From: an uncultured Veillonella sp.
Lineage (GTDB): Bacteria > Bacillota > Negativicutes > Veillonellales > Veillonellaceae
NCBI GenBank assembly: GCA_902477915.1
Contig: CABSJA010000004.1
Location: 1-64,000 of the forward strand
Direction: 5' to 3'
DNA: 64,000 nucleotides
The translations under genes were made by a program, and so were the position numbers. This document shows, piece by piece, positions 8,206-17,803 of the stretch. Each line of letters opens with the position of its first letter. Position 1 is the stretch's first letter. The notes under the pieces were generated by a model. The model did no database searches, was not told where the DNA came from, and was given only the letters and a program-made list of their open reading frames with translations.

Positions 8206-8763
8206 TTAGGCACGTTCGATGTATTGACCTGTACGAGTATCAATACGAAGTACATCATCTACTTCAATGAAGAGAGGTACTTTTACAGTGTAGCCTGTTT
8301 CCAATACAGCTGGTTTGTTACCACCAGTAGCAGTATCACCACGGATACCAGGGTCTGTTTCAACTACTCGAAGTTCAACAGCTACAGGTAAATCGATACC
8401 GATTACGATACCTTGGAAGAACATGATGGATACTTCCATATTTTCAAGAAGGAAGTTTTTAGCATCACCTAGTTGTTCAAGGTTAAGTTCAACTTGATCA
8501 TAAGTTTCGTTATCCATGAATGTGTAAGCGCCATCAGATTCGTATAAGTATTGCATACGACGACGGTCAACATGTGCTTTAGGAACTTTTTCACCAGCAT
8601 TGAACGTACGTTCTACTACAGAACCAGTTTGCAAATTTTTCATTTTAGTACGTACGAATGCAGCACCTTTACCTGGTTTAACGTGTTGGAAATCAACTAC
8701 TTGCCATACATTACCGTCGATTTCAACGGTTACACCTGGACGAAAATCATTACTGGAAATCAT
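8206..8763 (-). CDS. efp: Translation elongation factor P
   Basis: Relieves ribosome stalling at consecutive prolines. The 185-residue length and three-domain beta architecture are standard. The loop PGKGAAFVR (30-38) places a lysine at position 32, the residue modified in many species. The enzyme modifying it here, if any, is not in the window. It starts 15 bp downstream of the M24 peptidase gene, the same neighbour seen in other Firmicutes. Confidence 0.97.
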   Translation of the reverse strand: MISSNDFRPGVTVEIDGNVWQVVDFQHVKPGKGAAFVRTKMKNLQTGSVVERTFNAGEKVPKAHVDRRRMQYLYESDGAYTFMDNETYDQVELNLEQLGDAKNFLLENMEVSIMFFQGIVIGIDLPVAVELRVVETDPGIRGDTATGGNKPAVLETGYTVKVPLFIEVDDVLRIDTRTGQYIERA

Positions 8764-8778
8764 CTAACTCTTCTCCTT

Positions 8779-9852
8779 CTAAATACCTATTTCAATTAAC
8801 TCTTTTGGACTATGTGTCAACACCTCATAGCCGTCAGATTTGACGATGACACTATCCTCTATTCTCAATCCGATAGTACCTGTAATATAAATACCAGGCT
8901 CTACCGTAATGATCATATTTTCTGTAAATACCGTATCGGATTTTGTATTAGCCACTGGTTCTTCGTGAATCTCGAGACCTACGCCATGACCAGTACCGTG
9001 ATTAAATTCCTTGGTATATCCATGTTCTTTGATATAATCACGACATACTGCATCGAGTTCTTTACCGGTAATACCAGCCCGAACAGCAGCTACGCCGCGT
9101 TTTTGTGCTTCTAAAACTATACTATACAGCTTTTTTTGTAATTCAGAGGCAGGACCCATTACAATAGTTCTAGTCATATCGGAATGGTAACCCTTATATA
9201 CGGAGCCAAAGTCGAAGGTAATAAAATCACCTGCTTCAATGACCTTATCACTAGCTACACCATGAGGCATACTAGAACGGTTACCAGAAGCAACGATGGT
9301 TGCAAAGGAAGGCTCCTCTGATCCACGTTTTAACATTTCTGTTTCTAATATGATGCGCACTTCGTTTTCTGTCATTCCTACCTTTAATTGTGGTAATAAT
9401 GCAGCAAAGGCGTCGTCACCAATTTTAGCAGCTTTTCGCAATAATTCTAATTCATCTTCTCGCTTAACTGCTCGTAGTTTAGCAAAATTGATAGAAGTAA
9501 AATTAAAGCGTTCATCTAATGTATCACATAAGGTTTCATACGTATCTACCGGCATTTGCTTGCCTTCAATACCGAATAAACCTTCGTGAATATGATGCTC
9601 ATTGAATATATCTACAAGAGTATCCATAACAGAGGATTCATATTGAATGACTGTATATCCTTCACATTGTTTTGTAGCTTGCTCAGTATATCTGAAATCA
9701 GTAATCATAAAGGCTTTATCTTGTGTAATGATAGCAAAGCCTGTAGTACCAGTAAAACCAGCAAAATAATGTAAATTTATAGGGCTCATCAAAATGACGC
9801 CTGTTAATTCTTGCTCTTTAATATACTGTTGTAGCAGATTTAAACCATTCAT
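8779..9852 (-). CDS. M24 family aminopeptidase (Xaa-Pro peptidase)
   Basis: A creatinase-fold metallopeptidase of 357 residues. An N-terminal domain of about 130 residues precedes the pita-bread domain. Metal-ligand motifs are visible in order: TFDFGSVYKGYHSDMTRT, HGTGHGVGLEIHEEP and TVEPGIYI. It is expected to remove N-terminal residues preceding proline. The ATG at 9852 is preferred over 9858 because AGGAG is then 7 nt away. Adjacency to efp is a common arrangement. Confidence 0.92.
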   Translation of the reverse strand: MNGLNLLQQYIKEQELTGVILMSPINLHYFAGFTGTTGFAIITQDKAFMITDFRYTEQATKQCEGYTVIQYESSVMDTLVDIFNEHHIHEGLFGIEGKQMPVDTYETLCDTLDERFNFTSINFAKLRAVKREDELELLRKAAKIGDDAFAALLPQLKVGMTENEVRIILETEMLKRGSEEPSFATIVASGNRSSMPHGVASDKVIEAGDFITFDFGSVYKGYHSDMTRTIVMGPASELQKKLYSIVLEAQKRGVAAVRAGITGKELDAVCRDYIKEHGYTKEFNHGTGHGVGLEIHEEPVANTKSDTVFTENMIITVEPGIYITGTIGLRIEDSVIVKSDGYEVLTHSPKELIEIGI

Positions 9853-9922
9853 AATCATGCTCCTAGTCTATAAAGTACAATTAATCTTACCATAAAATAC
9901 CTATATTGAATAGAATTTTATG

Positions 9923-10624
9923 CTATTTTTTGAAAGCCTCTATATCACCAATGGTTAAGTCCTGTATAGAACCAACCTCTTCTATGCCGGTTAAATCTAT
10001 ATGGCCTATAGTTAACCGTTTTAAATATGTAACAGTACCGCCTGCTGCACCAATCATACGTTTTACTTGATGATATTTGCCTTCTTCAATGGTAATATGC
10101 AGAGATTGAGAAGATACAACATCAATTAAAGCAGGCTTGCAATGAGTTCCGTCACCTAGTACAATCCCCTCTTTTATACGTTGAATTCCTTCTTCTGTTA
10201 ACTCACCATCATATTCTACGTAATAAACCTTGGATACATGTTTATTACCATTGATGATTGAGTGTCCCCAAACACCATCATTGGTAAGCAACAGTAATCC
10301 TTCTGTATCCTTGTCTAATCTTCCGATTGGAACTACCCCCATTTTAATATATTCAGGTGGCAATAAATCCATTACAACAGGATGCTTTGGATCCTCCACA
10401 GCTGTAACATAGCCTTTGGGTTTATGAAATTTTACATAATACTGCTGCTTAGTATTAACCACTTGTCCATCAACCATTATTACATCAGATTCAATATCAA
10501 CGTGGATATCTTTTTTTGTTGTTATTTCACCATTAATAGTAACTCTTTGATCCTTTAAGAGTTGATGAACTTCTTTTCGACTGCCATAAGCTTTATTAGC
10601 CAATAATTTATCGAGTCTCATCAT
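9923..10624 (-). CDS. rsuA: Pseudouridine synthase, RsuA family
   Basis: A 233-residue synthase with an N-terminal S4 domain (MRLDKLLANKAYGSRKEV) and the catalytic segment GRLDKDTEGLLLLTNDG, whose aspartate is the nucleophile. The S4-plus-small-subunit form fits RsuA, which modifies U516 of 16S rRNA. RluB/RluE-like specificity cannot be excluded. It overlaps the preceding phosphatase gene by ATGA. Confidence 0.88.
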   Translation of the reverse strand: MMRLDKLLANKAYGSRKEVHQLLKDQRVTINGEITTKKDIHVDIESDVIMVDGQVVNTKQQYYVKFHKPKGYVTAVEDPKHPVVMDLLPPEYIKMGVVPIGRLDKDTEGLLLLTNDGVWGHSIINGNKHVSKVYYVEYDGELTEEGIQRIKEGIVLGDGTHCKPALIDVVSSQSLHITIEEGKYHQVKRMIGAAGGTVTYLKRLTIGHIDLTGIEEVGSIQDLTIGDIEAFKK

Positions 10625-11259
10625 ACATGTCCTTGGAGTAATTCAACATGAGCTGTATCATTGAGCAAATTCAAAATATTATGATCGTATTCGCCCATAC
10701 CATTATAGAAAATTCGATTAATAGCTGTATTACCTTGGCTAAAATTCCAACAATGACTAATAGAAATATCTAATAATTTACATAATAAGGTTCTAATTGT
10801 TCCGCCATGACATGCTATTAAAAGAGTCTCTTCCTCATCATTAACATTGAGGAATTCTTCCAGACCTGCCCAGGCACGATCTTGCAAATCTTTAAAGCTT
10901 TCGCCATTTGGTACTTTTACAAGATGAGGCCGCAAATACATCTCATCAATAAGGCCGGGCCAACGTGCTTCAATGTCTGAAAATAGCATAGCTTCCCAGT
11001 CTCCAAAATTAAGCTCTCGCAATCGTTTATCTACTGTAATAGATGTTGTGCGGTCACCTCGAATCGTTTCGGCTGTAACTAAGGCACGACTTAAATCACT
11101 AGATAAGATACGGTCAAAGGTAACATCTTTAAGGGCATTACCACATGCTTTAGCTTGATTTAAACCGTTTTCATTGAGAGGAACATCTGTAATACCTTGA
11201 TATTTCCCCATTTTATTCCAATCAGTTTCACCATGGCGCACAATATATAATGTCTTCAT
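10621..11259 (-). CDS. cobC: Histidine phosphatase, likely alpha-ribazole phosphatase CobC
   Basis: A histidine phosphatase of 212 residues. The RHGETDWN motif at 8-15 holds the phospho-accepting histidine. A second conserved histidine lies in ACHGGT. In the cobalamin route this family removes the phosphate of alpha-ribazole phosphate or cobalamin 5'-phosphate. The phosphatase family alone is non-specific. The CobC call rests on position directly after cobD, pduX, cobS, cbiB, cobQ and cobU. Confidence 0.82.
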   Translation of the reverse strand: MKTLYIVRHGETDWNKMGKYQGITDVPLNENGLNQAKACGNALKDVTFDRILSSDLSRALVTAETIRGDRTTSITVDKRLRELNFGDWEAMLFSDIEARWPGLIDEMYLRPHLVKVPNGESFKDLQDRAWAGLEEFLNVNDEEETLLIACHGGTIRTLLCKLLDISISHCWNFSQGNTAINRIFYNGMGEYDHNILNLLNDTAHVELLQGHV

Positions 11260-11266
11260 AATCTTC

Positions 11267-12397
11267 CTATACTTTCAAAATATCTGTCAGTTTATCCACC
11301 AGTTTAATATTAGTATCATGATCTTTAATAGCAATGCGTACCCAATGATTAGTTAAACCTACATAGGAGTCACAATTGCGCACAATCATATTATATTTTT
11401 TTAGCTCTTCATTAATATAGTTTGCTGTAATTCCTTCTTGATTAACTTGGAACAAAATAAAATTAGCTGAAGGTGGATATACAGTAATTCCTTCTATAGC
11501 ATCTACTGCATTGTACATGAATGCTATTTCTTCATTTAATTCTTGTTTAGTTCGCTTAATGTAATCCACATCATTCAAGGCAGCCTTTGTATATGCTTGC
11601 GCTAATGTATTTACAGACCAACTAGGGATATATTGCTGTAATTGAGTAATTAATGTTTTGTTAGTAAAAGCGGCACCAATGCGTAAACCAGGTACAGCAT
11701 AGAATTTTGTGAAAGAATGAACTACGATGATATTATCGAATTCATTTACTAAAGAGCGCATAGAATGCTCATTATCTTGTAATGGATCATTTCCAACAAA
11801 ATCGATAAATGATTCATCTATAACAAGTAAGCTATTTGCATCTTTCAACATGCTCGCTACAGTGCGAATATGATCTTTATCAAGTAATGTACCATCTGGA
11901 TTATTAGGATTACCTAAAAATACAATGATGCGACCATCTTGCCCTTTTAGTTCAGCTGCAAAGGTTTCTAATGCCAAATATGGTACCTCAAAATAAGGTT
12001 TTCCATTATCATCTTCCCGAGGTCGATAAAAAATATCACGTACAGGAATCTTACTTGCTTCAAGAGCCTCTTTATACTCAGAAAATCCTGGTGCTGGTAC
12101 AAAAGCACCTGTATATCCAGGTAAACGGCAAATAGCATATAATAGCTCGGCTGCACCATTACCAACTATAATTTGATGTTTATCCATTCCATATGTATCA
12201 GCAATAGCATTTAATACATCATCATTGGTAGCATCAGGGTAATGAGAAATATAGCGTAATTGTGCATTTAATGCATCTAATCCACGTTGACTAGGTCCAA
12301 GGGGATTAATATTAGCGCTAAAGTCGACCACCTCATATGGTTCAATTCGTTGTTCATGGGCAAACTGAAATATATTGCCCCCATGTATCTTAGACAT
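11267..12397 (-). CDS. cobD: Threonine-phosphate decarboxylase CobD
   Basis: A PLP-dependent fold-type I enzyme of 376 residues, similar to histidinol-phosphate aminotransferase. The PLP lysine lies in HSFTKFYAVPGLRIGA. Substrate-loop segments NINPLGPS and VGNGAAELLYA are near the N-terminus. It is expected to decarboxylate L-threonine phosphate to (R)-1-amino-2-propanol phosphate for the cobalamin side arm. Adjacency to PduX, which makes the substrate, supports CobD over HisC. Confidence 0.9.
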   Translation of the reverse strand: MSKIHGGNIFQFAHEQRIEPYEVVDFSANINPLGPSQRGLDALNAQLRYISHYPDATNDDVLNAIADTYGMDKHQIIVGNGAAELLYAICRLPGYTGAFVPAPGFSEYKEALEASKIPVRDIFYRPREDDNGKPYFEVPYLALETFAAELKGQDGRIIVFLGNPNNPDGTLLDKDHIRTVASMLKDANSLLVIDESFIDFVGNDPLQDNEHSMRSLVNEFDNIIVVHSFTKFYAVPGLRIGAAFTNKTLITQLQQYIPSWSVNTLAQAYTKAALNDVDYIKRTKQELNEEIAFMYNAVDAIEGITVYPPSANFILFQVNQEGITANYINEELKKYNMIVRNCDSYVGLTNHWVRIAIKDHDTNIKLVDKLTDILKV

Positions 12398-12421
12398 TTA
12401 ATTCTCTTTCTATTAAATATA

Positions 12422-13306
12422 TTATCGTTTAATATAGGTTAATCCTTCATTTGTGGTTTCTACTGTATCCACATAGGATAAGTGAGGTAACTTACGTATG
12501 ATTTCTTGCTTACAATCATCAATGCGACCATAATCTACGGGAAATAGAAGTCCCATTATGGTACCACTATGAGCTATGATTGTACCAACACTGTTATAGT
12601 AATTACCTATATCGTGAAAATCATATAAGTTTGCTTTATATAGTATGCGTTGATTACCAAAAGCACTCAATGTAGCTGCTTGACCAATTAAATTGATATC
12701 ATGTGTTTTTAAGCCTTGTTTAAATAAATCTAGTGACTCACGTATAATAGACTCTTTCTCTAAAATTTTAGTTTGTAAATCTACTTGTTGATTAAAGGTA
12801 ATGGTATCTATACTACCGCCTTCATCAAATACAAGAATTTTCAATGGCGGACACATTCCTAGTGGTTGAGAAATGGTACCTTTAATATAATCAAACTGCG
12901 TTACACCTTGGTAAAATGAAGCATCTGTAGGTTCTACGGATAAACAGATTTGTTCTAGTTCTTTTAGTGATAAATTATAATCCATAGCTAAAGCAGTAGC
13001 CATAGCCGTTACAGAAATATCCGCAGAACTTGAAGCCATCCCTTTACCTTGTATAATGTCAGAACGTACATATACAGGTGGACAAGGTTGATCTTTATTT
13101 TTTTTCTCTAATAATCGTTGTACTAATTGTCTTGCCAGAGCTGACTTAGGTTGTAATGCACAATAATGTTGTGAAAATGAATGTTTTACATTACTTAATG
13201 CGTAGGAGTAACGATTAATAGGACAAGTCACTAAAAATGACTGGCCATTAATAGAACCTTGTAGAAATTCCCCACATGTACCTGGGGCTCTTACATAATA
13301 GGTCAC
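12422..13306 (-). CDS. pduX: L-threonine kinase PduX-like (GHMP kinase)
   Basis: A GHMP-fold kinase of 294 residues. The GKGMASSSADISVTA segment is the ATP-binding motif. The opening YVRAPGTCGEFLQG is typical of PduX proteins, which phosphorylate L-threonine to feed CobD. I choose the GTG at 13306: AAAGGAG lies 6 nt before it, whereas the ATG at 13324 has no ribosome site and places AAAGGAG inside the frame. It sits between cobS and cobD, consistent with the role. Confidence 0.88.
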   Translation of the reverse strand: MTYYVRAPGTCGEFLQGSINGQSFLVTCPINRYSYALSNVKHSFSQHYCALQPKSALARQLVQRLLEKKNKDQPCPPVYVRSDIIQGKGMASSSADISVTAMATALAMDYNLSLKELEQICLSVEPTDASFYQGVTQFDYIKGTISQPLGMCPPLKILVFDEGGSIDTITFNQQVDLQTKILEKESIIRESLDLFKQGLKTHDINLIGQAATLSAFGNQRILYKANLYDFHDIGNYYNSVGTIIAHSGTIMGLLFPVDYGRIDDCKQEIIRKLPHLSYVDTVETTNEGLTYIKR

Positions 13307-13338
13307 ATTAAACTCCTTTCGCATTAAACAAAACTGTA

Positions 13339-13357
13339 ATTGTTTTTATAAAACAAT
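13339..13357. repeat. Short palindrome between pduX and cobS
   Basis: ATTGTTTT and AAAACAAT form an 8-bp perfect inverted repeat around TAT. It is AT-only except for one G:C pair, and its function is unclear. Confidence 0.3.
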
Positions 13358-13370
13358 GGATAAATAATTA

Positions 13371-14264
13371 TTAAAACATCGTAGTATTAGAGGCTACAGA
13401 AGCAGATAATACAGATAATATAATAATATAAATTAAAAGTAATAAAACCTCTGTAACTTCAACAACAAATCCGTAAGTATCACCTGTAGTACCACCAAGT
13501 TGCTTAACAATATAATGGTTGAGTATACGATTGATAATATAGGTAATAATCATACTTACAATATTGATTTGAAAAATACCTAATGTAGCGTAAACCAATA
13601 CACCTAATCCAACAACATAGCCTACATCAGCTATGGAAAAAATAGAATATACACCATATAAAAGGGTATATAAAATTACACCAATTAATAATATTACAAT
13701 AGGCATAAAGAAGGTTGAAAGTGTATTGTACGTAATAACATGTTTTGGTGCTAAATTAGCGAATGCAGCCCCCATCCCCTGCTCTCGTGCATAGGGATAG
13801 GATCGAATACTCAAAACAAGGGACCAACGACTCATTAATGGCATCATAATCAGTGCCATTGGAATAAATTCCGCTGTTGGAATCGCTGTTAATAATTGCC
13901 ATTTTAAAAGTGTAACAAATACAAAAGCAACAACACCAAAAGAGCCTATACGGCTATCTTTCATAATTTCTAACTTACGTTCCCTTTCACGTCCAGAAAA
14001 TAAACCGTCACTGGTGTCCATTAGGCCATCAGCATGGAGACCACCTGTAATTAAGAATTCCGCTATCACAAGGATTAACATCAATGGTATTAACGGTATA
14101 AATGGTGATAATATACCATACAATAATGCTAAAATAAGGCCAATAATTAAGCCTACATAGGGAAAGGCTACAACGGATTTACCAAAATCTTCTACAGACC
14201 ATTCTGTTTGATTAACGATTTTTAAACGTGTTAGAAACTGTAATGCTATGAAAAAAGGTGTCAT
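13371..14264 (-). CDS. cobS: Adenosylcobinamide-GDP ribazoletransferase (cobalamin synthase)
   Basis: An integral membrane enzyme joining adenosylcobinamide-GDP to alpha-ribazole or its phosphate, the last assembly step. It has 297 residues and several hydrophobic helices. The CobS hallmark HADGLMDTSDG (77-87) is followed by a basic KLEIMKDSRIGSFG stretch. It overlaps cbiB by one base. CbiB and CobS are both membrane proteins in this pathway and are often adjacent. Confidence 0.96.
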   Translation of the reverse strand: MTPFFIALQFLTRLKIVNQTEWSVEDFGKSVVAFPYVGLIIGLILALLYGILSPFIPLIPLMLILVIAEFLITGGLHADGLMDTSDGLFSGRERERKLEIMKDSRIGSFGVVAFVFVTLLKWQLLTAIPTAEFIPMALIMMPLMSRWSLVLSIRSYPYAREQGMGAAFANLAPKHVITYNTLSTFFMPIVILLIGVILYTLLYGVYSIFSIADVGYVVGLGVLVYATLGIFQINIVSMIITYIINRILNHYIVKQLGGTTGDTYGFVVEVTEVLLLLIYIIILSVLSASVASNTTMF

Positions 14265-15256
14265 TATACATTCATCCCATAAGTAATGGCTGTACTAATT
14301 ATGATCATTAGTATAGTCGTAAAATACATCATATAAATTGTACGTGTAATGTGGTTACGATTTAATTTTTCAATGGGATCTCCCATGTATTCACGGAAGG
14401 TCATTTTTTTGAAATATTGGTTGTAACCACCTAATCGAATATGTAAGGCTCCTGCAACTGGTGCTTCTGCATAACCGCCATTAGGACTTGGATGCTTATG
14501 GGCATCACGCAAGCCAATTTGTAGGGCTTTTTTTGCATCAAAGCGTAAAAAGAATGCAGAAATTATTAATAATATAAAGGTAATGCGTGCAGGAATCCAA
14601 TTGAGCACGTCATCAAAGCGAGCTGCTACTCGACCAAAGTATAAATATTTTTGGTTCTTATACCCAAGCATAGAGTCCATAGTATTGGCAGTTCTATATA
14701 GAATTGCACCCATTGGACCACCAATGATAAAGAAGAATAAGGGAGCAATAATTCCATCCACTGTGTTTTCCGCAATGGTTTCTACCGTAGCTCGTGTAAT
14801 TTCACTTTCATCTAATTCTTCTGTATCGCGACCTACAATCCAAGATAATCGCTTACGTGCTTCTACAATATTATCTTGTTTAATTAATTGGCTAATAGTA
14901 AAGCCTGCACCAGCTAGTGAACGTGGAGATATAGCAATATATAAAATAATTACTTCAAGAGCATATTCTACCCATTCATCAATTACGCCACCAAGCCATA
15001 GTATTAAAGACACTATAATATATACAGAAACAAGGATTAAGCCAACTGCAATACCACCGTACCATAATTTTTTAGTATCGTTATCAGTATCTTTATAGAG
15101 AACTGCTTCAAAAAAAGATATGATGCGACCAATAATAGCTACAGGATGGTATTTACTATTGGGATCTCCAATGAGTAAATCTAATAAAAATGCTAAGACT
15201 GGTATACATACAAAGCTATACTTTGTAAACCAATGCAAGATTGTTAAATGTTCCAT
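14264..15256 (-). CDS. cbiB: Adenosylcobinamide-phosphate synthase CbiB
   Basis: A multi-pass membrane protein (330 residues) attaching aminopropanol or its phosphate to adenosylcobyric acid. Family segments include LLDLLIGDP near the N-terminus, AENTVDGIIAPLFF, and HKHPSPNGGYAEAPVAGAL. Some organisms name this gene cobD; cbiB is used here to avoid confusion with the decarboxylase. It lies between cobQ and cobS, spaced 12 bp from cobQ. Confidence 0.95.
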   Translation of the reverse strand: MEHLTILHWFTKYSFVCIPVLAFLLDLLIGDPNSKYHPVAIIGRIISFFEAVLYKDTDNDTKKLWYGGIAVGLILVSVYIIVSLILWLGGVIDEWVEYALEVIILYIAISPRSLAGAGFTISQLIKQDNIVEARKRLSWIVGRDTEELDESEITRATVETIAENTVDGIIAPLFFFIIGGPMGAILYRTANTMDSMLGYKNQKYLYFGRVAARFDDVLNWIPARITFILLIISAFFLRFDAKKALQIGLRDAHKHPSPNGGYAEAPVAGALHIRLGGYNQYFKKMTFREYMGDPIEKLNRNHITRTIYMMYFTTILMIIISTAITYGMNV

Positions 15257-15268
15257 ATATCTCCCCTA

Positions 15269-16786
15269 TTACCCCAAGGTAGACATAATATAATCCATAT
15301 CTAAGTGTTCCTCTACAATATCAGCTAATCGATTATAAGCTGCATTCTTGTGTTCGAAATAATGGAATACTACATCTAATGGTTCTAACCCCTTACGTTC
15401 ACGTAACTGATTGATAATAAAGCGTCTAAATTCATCATTATCAAACACACCATGAATATATGTCCCCATTACTTGGTGATTACCATCGATAAAACCATCA
15501 ACTACATTAACGGCTTCTTCACTGCGACTTGTAATGGTGAAACAACGGCGTACAGTATCTACTAATGGTGTAGTATCACCCATATGGATTTCATAGCCTA
15601 CTAGTTTTTCACCTGTAAATGTACCATTTAAAAATTGAAGATTTGAAACATTGAATTCTACTTGATGTGTTGTTTTTTGATCCTTCATAGTTGTAGAAGA
15701 ATCGACTAAACCAAGACCTTCAATTTCTTCAATATCTCCTTCCATATGATGCGGATCATAAATCGTTTTACCCAACATTTGATTGCCCCCACATACACCA
15801 ATAACAGGTGTACCTTGGTCAGCAAGTTTTTTTATTTCATCGGCAAAACCAGAGTTACGAAGATATGTAAGATCTGCTAGTGTGTTTTTGGAGCCCGGTA
15901 AAATGATTAAGTCCGGCTTGCCTATAACATCGCCAGGGCCGACGAATCGAACAGATACATCTGGTTCATAATTTAATGCATCAAAGTCAGTAAAGTTAGA
16001 AATTTTAGGTGTTTGCATAACCACTACTTGAATTTCTTTAGCACCACTATTGCGTTTGTTTTCCAGTGCAACAGAGTCTTCTTCATCAATATCAAGGTTT
16101 TCAATGGCAGGAATGACACCAACTACCTTTTTACCTGTTTTTTCTTCAATGAAGGTTAGTGCAGGTTCTAGTAGTTTAATATCACCACGGAATTTATTGA
16201 TAACAATACCTTTAATAAGATCTCGTTCTTCTGGTTCGAGCAATTCTAATGTACCCACAATAGATGCAATAGCACCACCACGATCGATATCAGCGATGAG
16301 ATATACAGGTGCTTTCGTCATCTTGGCAATGCGCATATTTACGATATCATTAGCCTTGAGATTTACCTCTGCAGGGCTACCTGCACCTTCAATAACCATC
16401 ATATCAAAATTGGAATCTAAGAAATCGATAGATTCTTTTACCTTATCAAGAGCGGTTAAGGAATATTTTGTATGGTATTCTTTAGCACTATAAACGCCCA
16501 CAGGTTTACCCATCAATACAACTTGAGAAGATTGATTACCTGTAGGTTTTAATAACACAGGGTTCATTTGTACAATTGGATCTATGCCAGCAGCCTCAGC
16601 TTGCGCTACTTGAGCACGACCAATTTCATCGCCCCATTTTGTCACATAAGAATTGAGGGCCATATTTTGAGCTTTAAAGGGAACAGTTTTAAAACCTCTT
16701 CTATAAAAGATACGGCATAATGCAGTACATAAAATACTTTTGCCTACATTGGAACTTGTTCCTTGGAACATAATTTTCTTAGCCAT
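15269..16786 (-). CDS. cobQ: Cobyric acid synthase
   Basis: Glutamine-dependent amidation of four side chains of adenosylcobyrinic a,c-diamide. The 505 residues comprise an N-terminal P-loop synthetase domain (FQGTSSNVGKS, then PFKAQNMALNS) and a C-terminal class I glutaminase. The nucleophile cysteine is in GVCGGNQMLG and the catalytic histidine in TYIHGVFDN. It overlaps cobU by 8 bp. The early corrin ring genes are not in the window. Confidence 0.97.
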   Translation of the reverse strand: MAKKIMFQGTSSNVGKSILCTALCRIFYRRGFKTVPFKAQNMALNSYVTKWGDEIGRAQVAQAEAAGIDPIVQMNPVLLKPTGNQSSQVVLMGKPVGVYSAKEYHTKYSLTALDKVKESIDFLDSNFDMMVIEGAGSPAEVNLKANDIVNMRIAKMTKAPVYLIADIDRGGAIASIVGTLELLEPEERDLIKGIVINKFRGDIKLLEPALTFIEEKTGKKVVGVIPAIENLDIDEEDSVALENKRNSGAKEIQVVVMQTPKISNFTDFDALNYEPDVSVRFVGPGDVIGKPDLIILPGSKNTLADLTYLRNSGFADEIKKLADQGTPVIGVCGGNQMLGKTIYDPHHMEGDIEEIEGLGLVDSSTTMKDQKTTHQVEFNVSNLQFLNGTFTGEKLVGYEIHMGDTTPLVDTVRRCFTITSRSEEAVNVVDGFIDGNHQVMGTYIHGVFDNDEFRRFIINQLRERKGLEPLDVVFHYFEHKNAAYNRLADIVEEHLDMDYIMSTLG

Positions 16787-17357
16787 TTATATGAACCTCC
16801 TGGGATTTTAATTCAATGGTAACGCCACTAATCGTTAAGTATAATTTGTCAGCTTCAGTTGCTACTGTTCGATTGACGCGGCCTGCAATATCTCTAAAAT
16901 ATCTTGCTAGCTTATTATCTGGTACAATACCAAGACCAATTTCATTAGTTACAAATATAACTATTTTATCATCACTTACTTTGATTAGATTTAATAATGC
17001 TTCTAATTCTGAAAGTATCATATCTTCTAACCGATTTGCATCTTCTTGGCCTTGAATTGACCCATGAGCCATCATATGATTTGTTGTAAACATGGTTAAA
17101 CAGTCTATGAGTATTACATCCGCTACACTGCTAATATGTTGCCACTCTTCGGCCAAATATAATGGTATTTCAAAATTCGTCCATATATTACCACGTCGCT
17201 CTTGATGTTTCTTTATACGATCAACCATTTCATCATCAAAAGCTTGTCCTGTTGCTACATAAGCTTTTCGACCTTCTGTAGCAAGGGCTAAACGTTCTGC
17301 AAATTCACTTTTTCCACTTCGTGCCCCACCGGAACACAATATAATTTGTGATTTCAT
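16779..17357 (-). CDS. cobU: Adenosylcobinamide kinase / guanylyltransferase CobU
   Basis: A bifunctional enzyme that phosphorylates adenosylcobinamide and transfers GMP to it. 192 residues from the ATG at 17357; the longer frame from 17372 adds five unlikely residues. The P-loop CSGGARSGKSEFAERLA lies at the N-terminus, the KKHQERRG segment holds the likely guanylylated histidine, and TNEIGLGIVP follows. It begins the minus-strand cob run. No cobalamin riboswitch is visible in the 63 bp upstream. Confidence 0.95.
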   Translation of the reverse strand: MKSQIILCSGGARSGKSEFAERLALATEGRKAYVATGQAFDDEMVDRIKKHQERRGNIWTNFEIPLYLAEEWQHISSVADVILIDCLTMFTTNHMMAHGSIQGQEDANRLEDMILSELEALLNLIKVSDDKIVIFVTNEIGLGIVPDNKLARYFRDIAGRVNRTVATEADKLYLTISGVTIELKSQEVHING

Positions 17358-17420
17358 AATGCACCTATACAAGAATTTATAATTTCAGTATCATTATAAG
17401 TATAACAAAGGAGCGATACT

Positions 17421-17756
17421 ATGGAAATTATGAATATGAAACTAAAAATGATGGCTACTTTATGGGATAATACCTATCGTGTTGCCATTGACGATGGACA
17501 AGGTAAATATATTGGCACCGCACGTGTAGTAGTAAATGTTCCACTACCACCAGAAATATTACCAGAAAATGCACCTCAAGTAGAACCACAGTTATTGGTT
17601 TTGGTAGAAGATTTTGATTTCGGAGCTGATAAAATTATAAACTTCGAAACAACACTTTCTGATCTATTGAGAGAAAAATTCCGTTATGAAATTCCTCATA
17701 TTTTCTTCTACTATCCAAGTCCTCACGATGTTTTAAATCAAACAATTTCACAATAA
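17421..17756 (+). CDS. Hypothetical protein, plus-strand gene within the cobalamin region
   Basis: I do not recognise this 111-residue protein. It has a convincing AAAGGAG ribosome site 7 nt before the ATG and an intrinsic terminator after the stop, so it is probably real. The sequence is soluble and acidic, with a PLPPEILPENAP proline-rich turn mid-protein and an aromatic C-terminus (HIFFYYPSPHD). No signal peptide or membrane segment is seen. It is divergent from cobU with only a 63-bp gap and convergent with pduO. A cobalamin role is conjecture from position. Confidence 0.75.
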   Translation: MEIMNMKLKMMATLWDNTYRVAIDDGQGKYIGTARVVVNVPLPPEILPENAPQVEPQLLVLVEDFDFGADKIINFETTLSDLLREKFRYEIPHIFFYYPSPHDVLNQTISQ

Positions 17757-17770
17757 GGTCTATAACGAGC

Positions 17771-17799
17771 AAAAAGCTATGTAAAATACATAGCTTTTT
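17771..17799. terminator. Bidirectional terminator between the orphan gene and pduO
   Basis: A 13-bp perfect stem, AAAAAGCTATGTA with TACATAGCTTTTT, and a 3-nt loop. A- and T-runs on either side let it serve both convergent genes. Confidence 0.92.
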
Positions 17800-17803
17800 T
17801 TGT

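Noticed and set aside
14583..15098. 171-codon plus-strand open frame opposite cbiB
   Set aside because: Antisense shadow of a well-supported membrane enzyme gene; low-complexity composition and no ribosome site.
17358..17420. Possible cobalamin riboswitch before cobU
   Set aside because: The gap is only 63 bp and lacks the B12-box; a full element needs about 200 nt.
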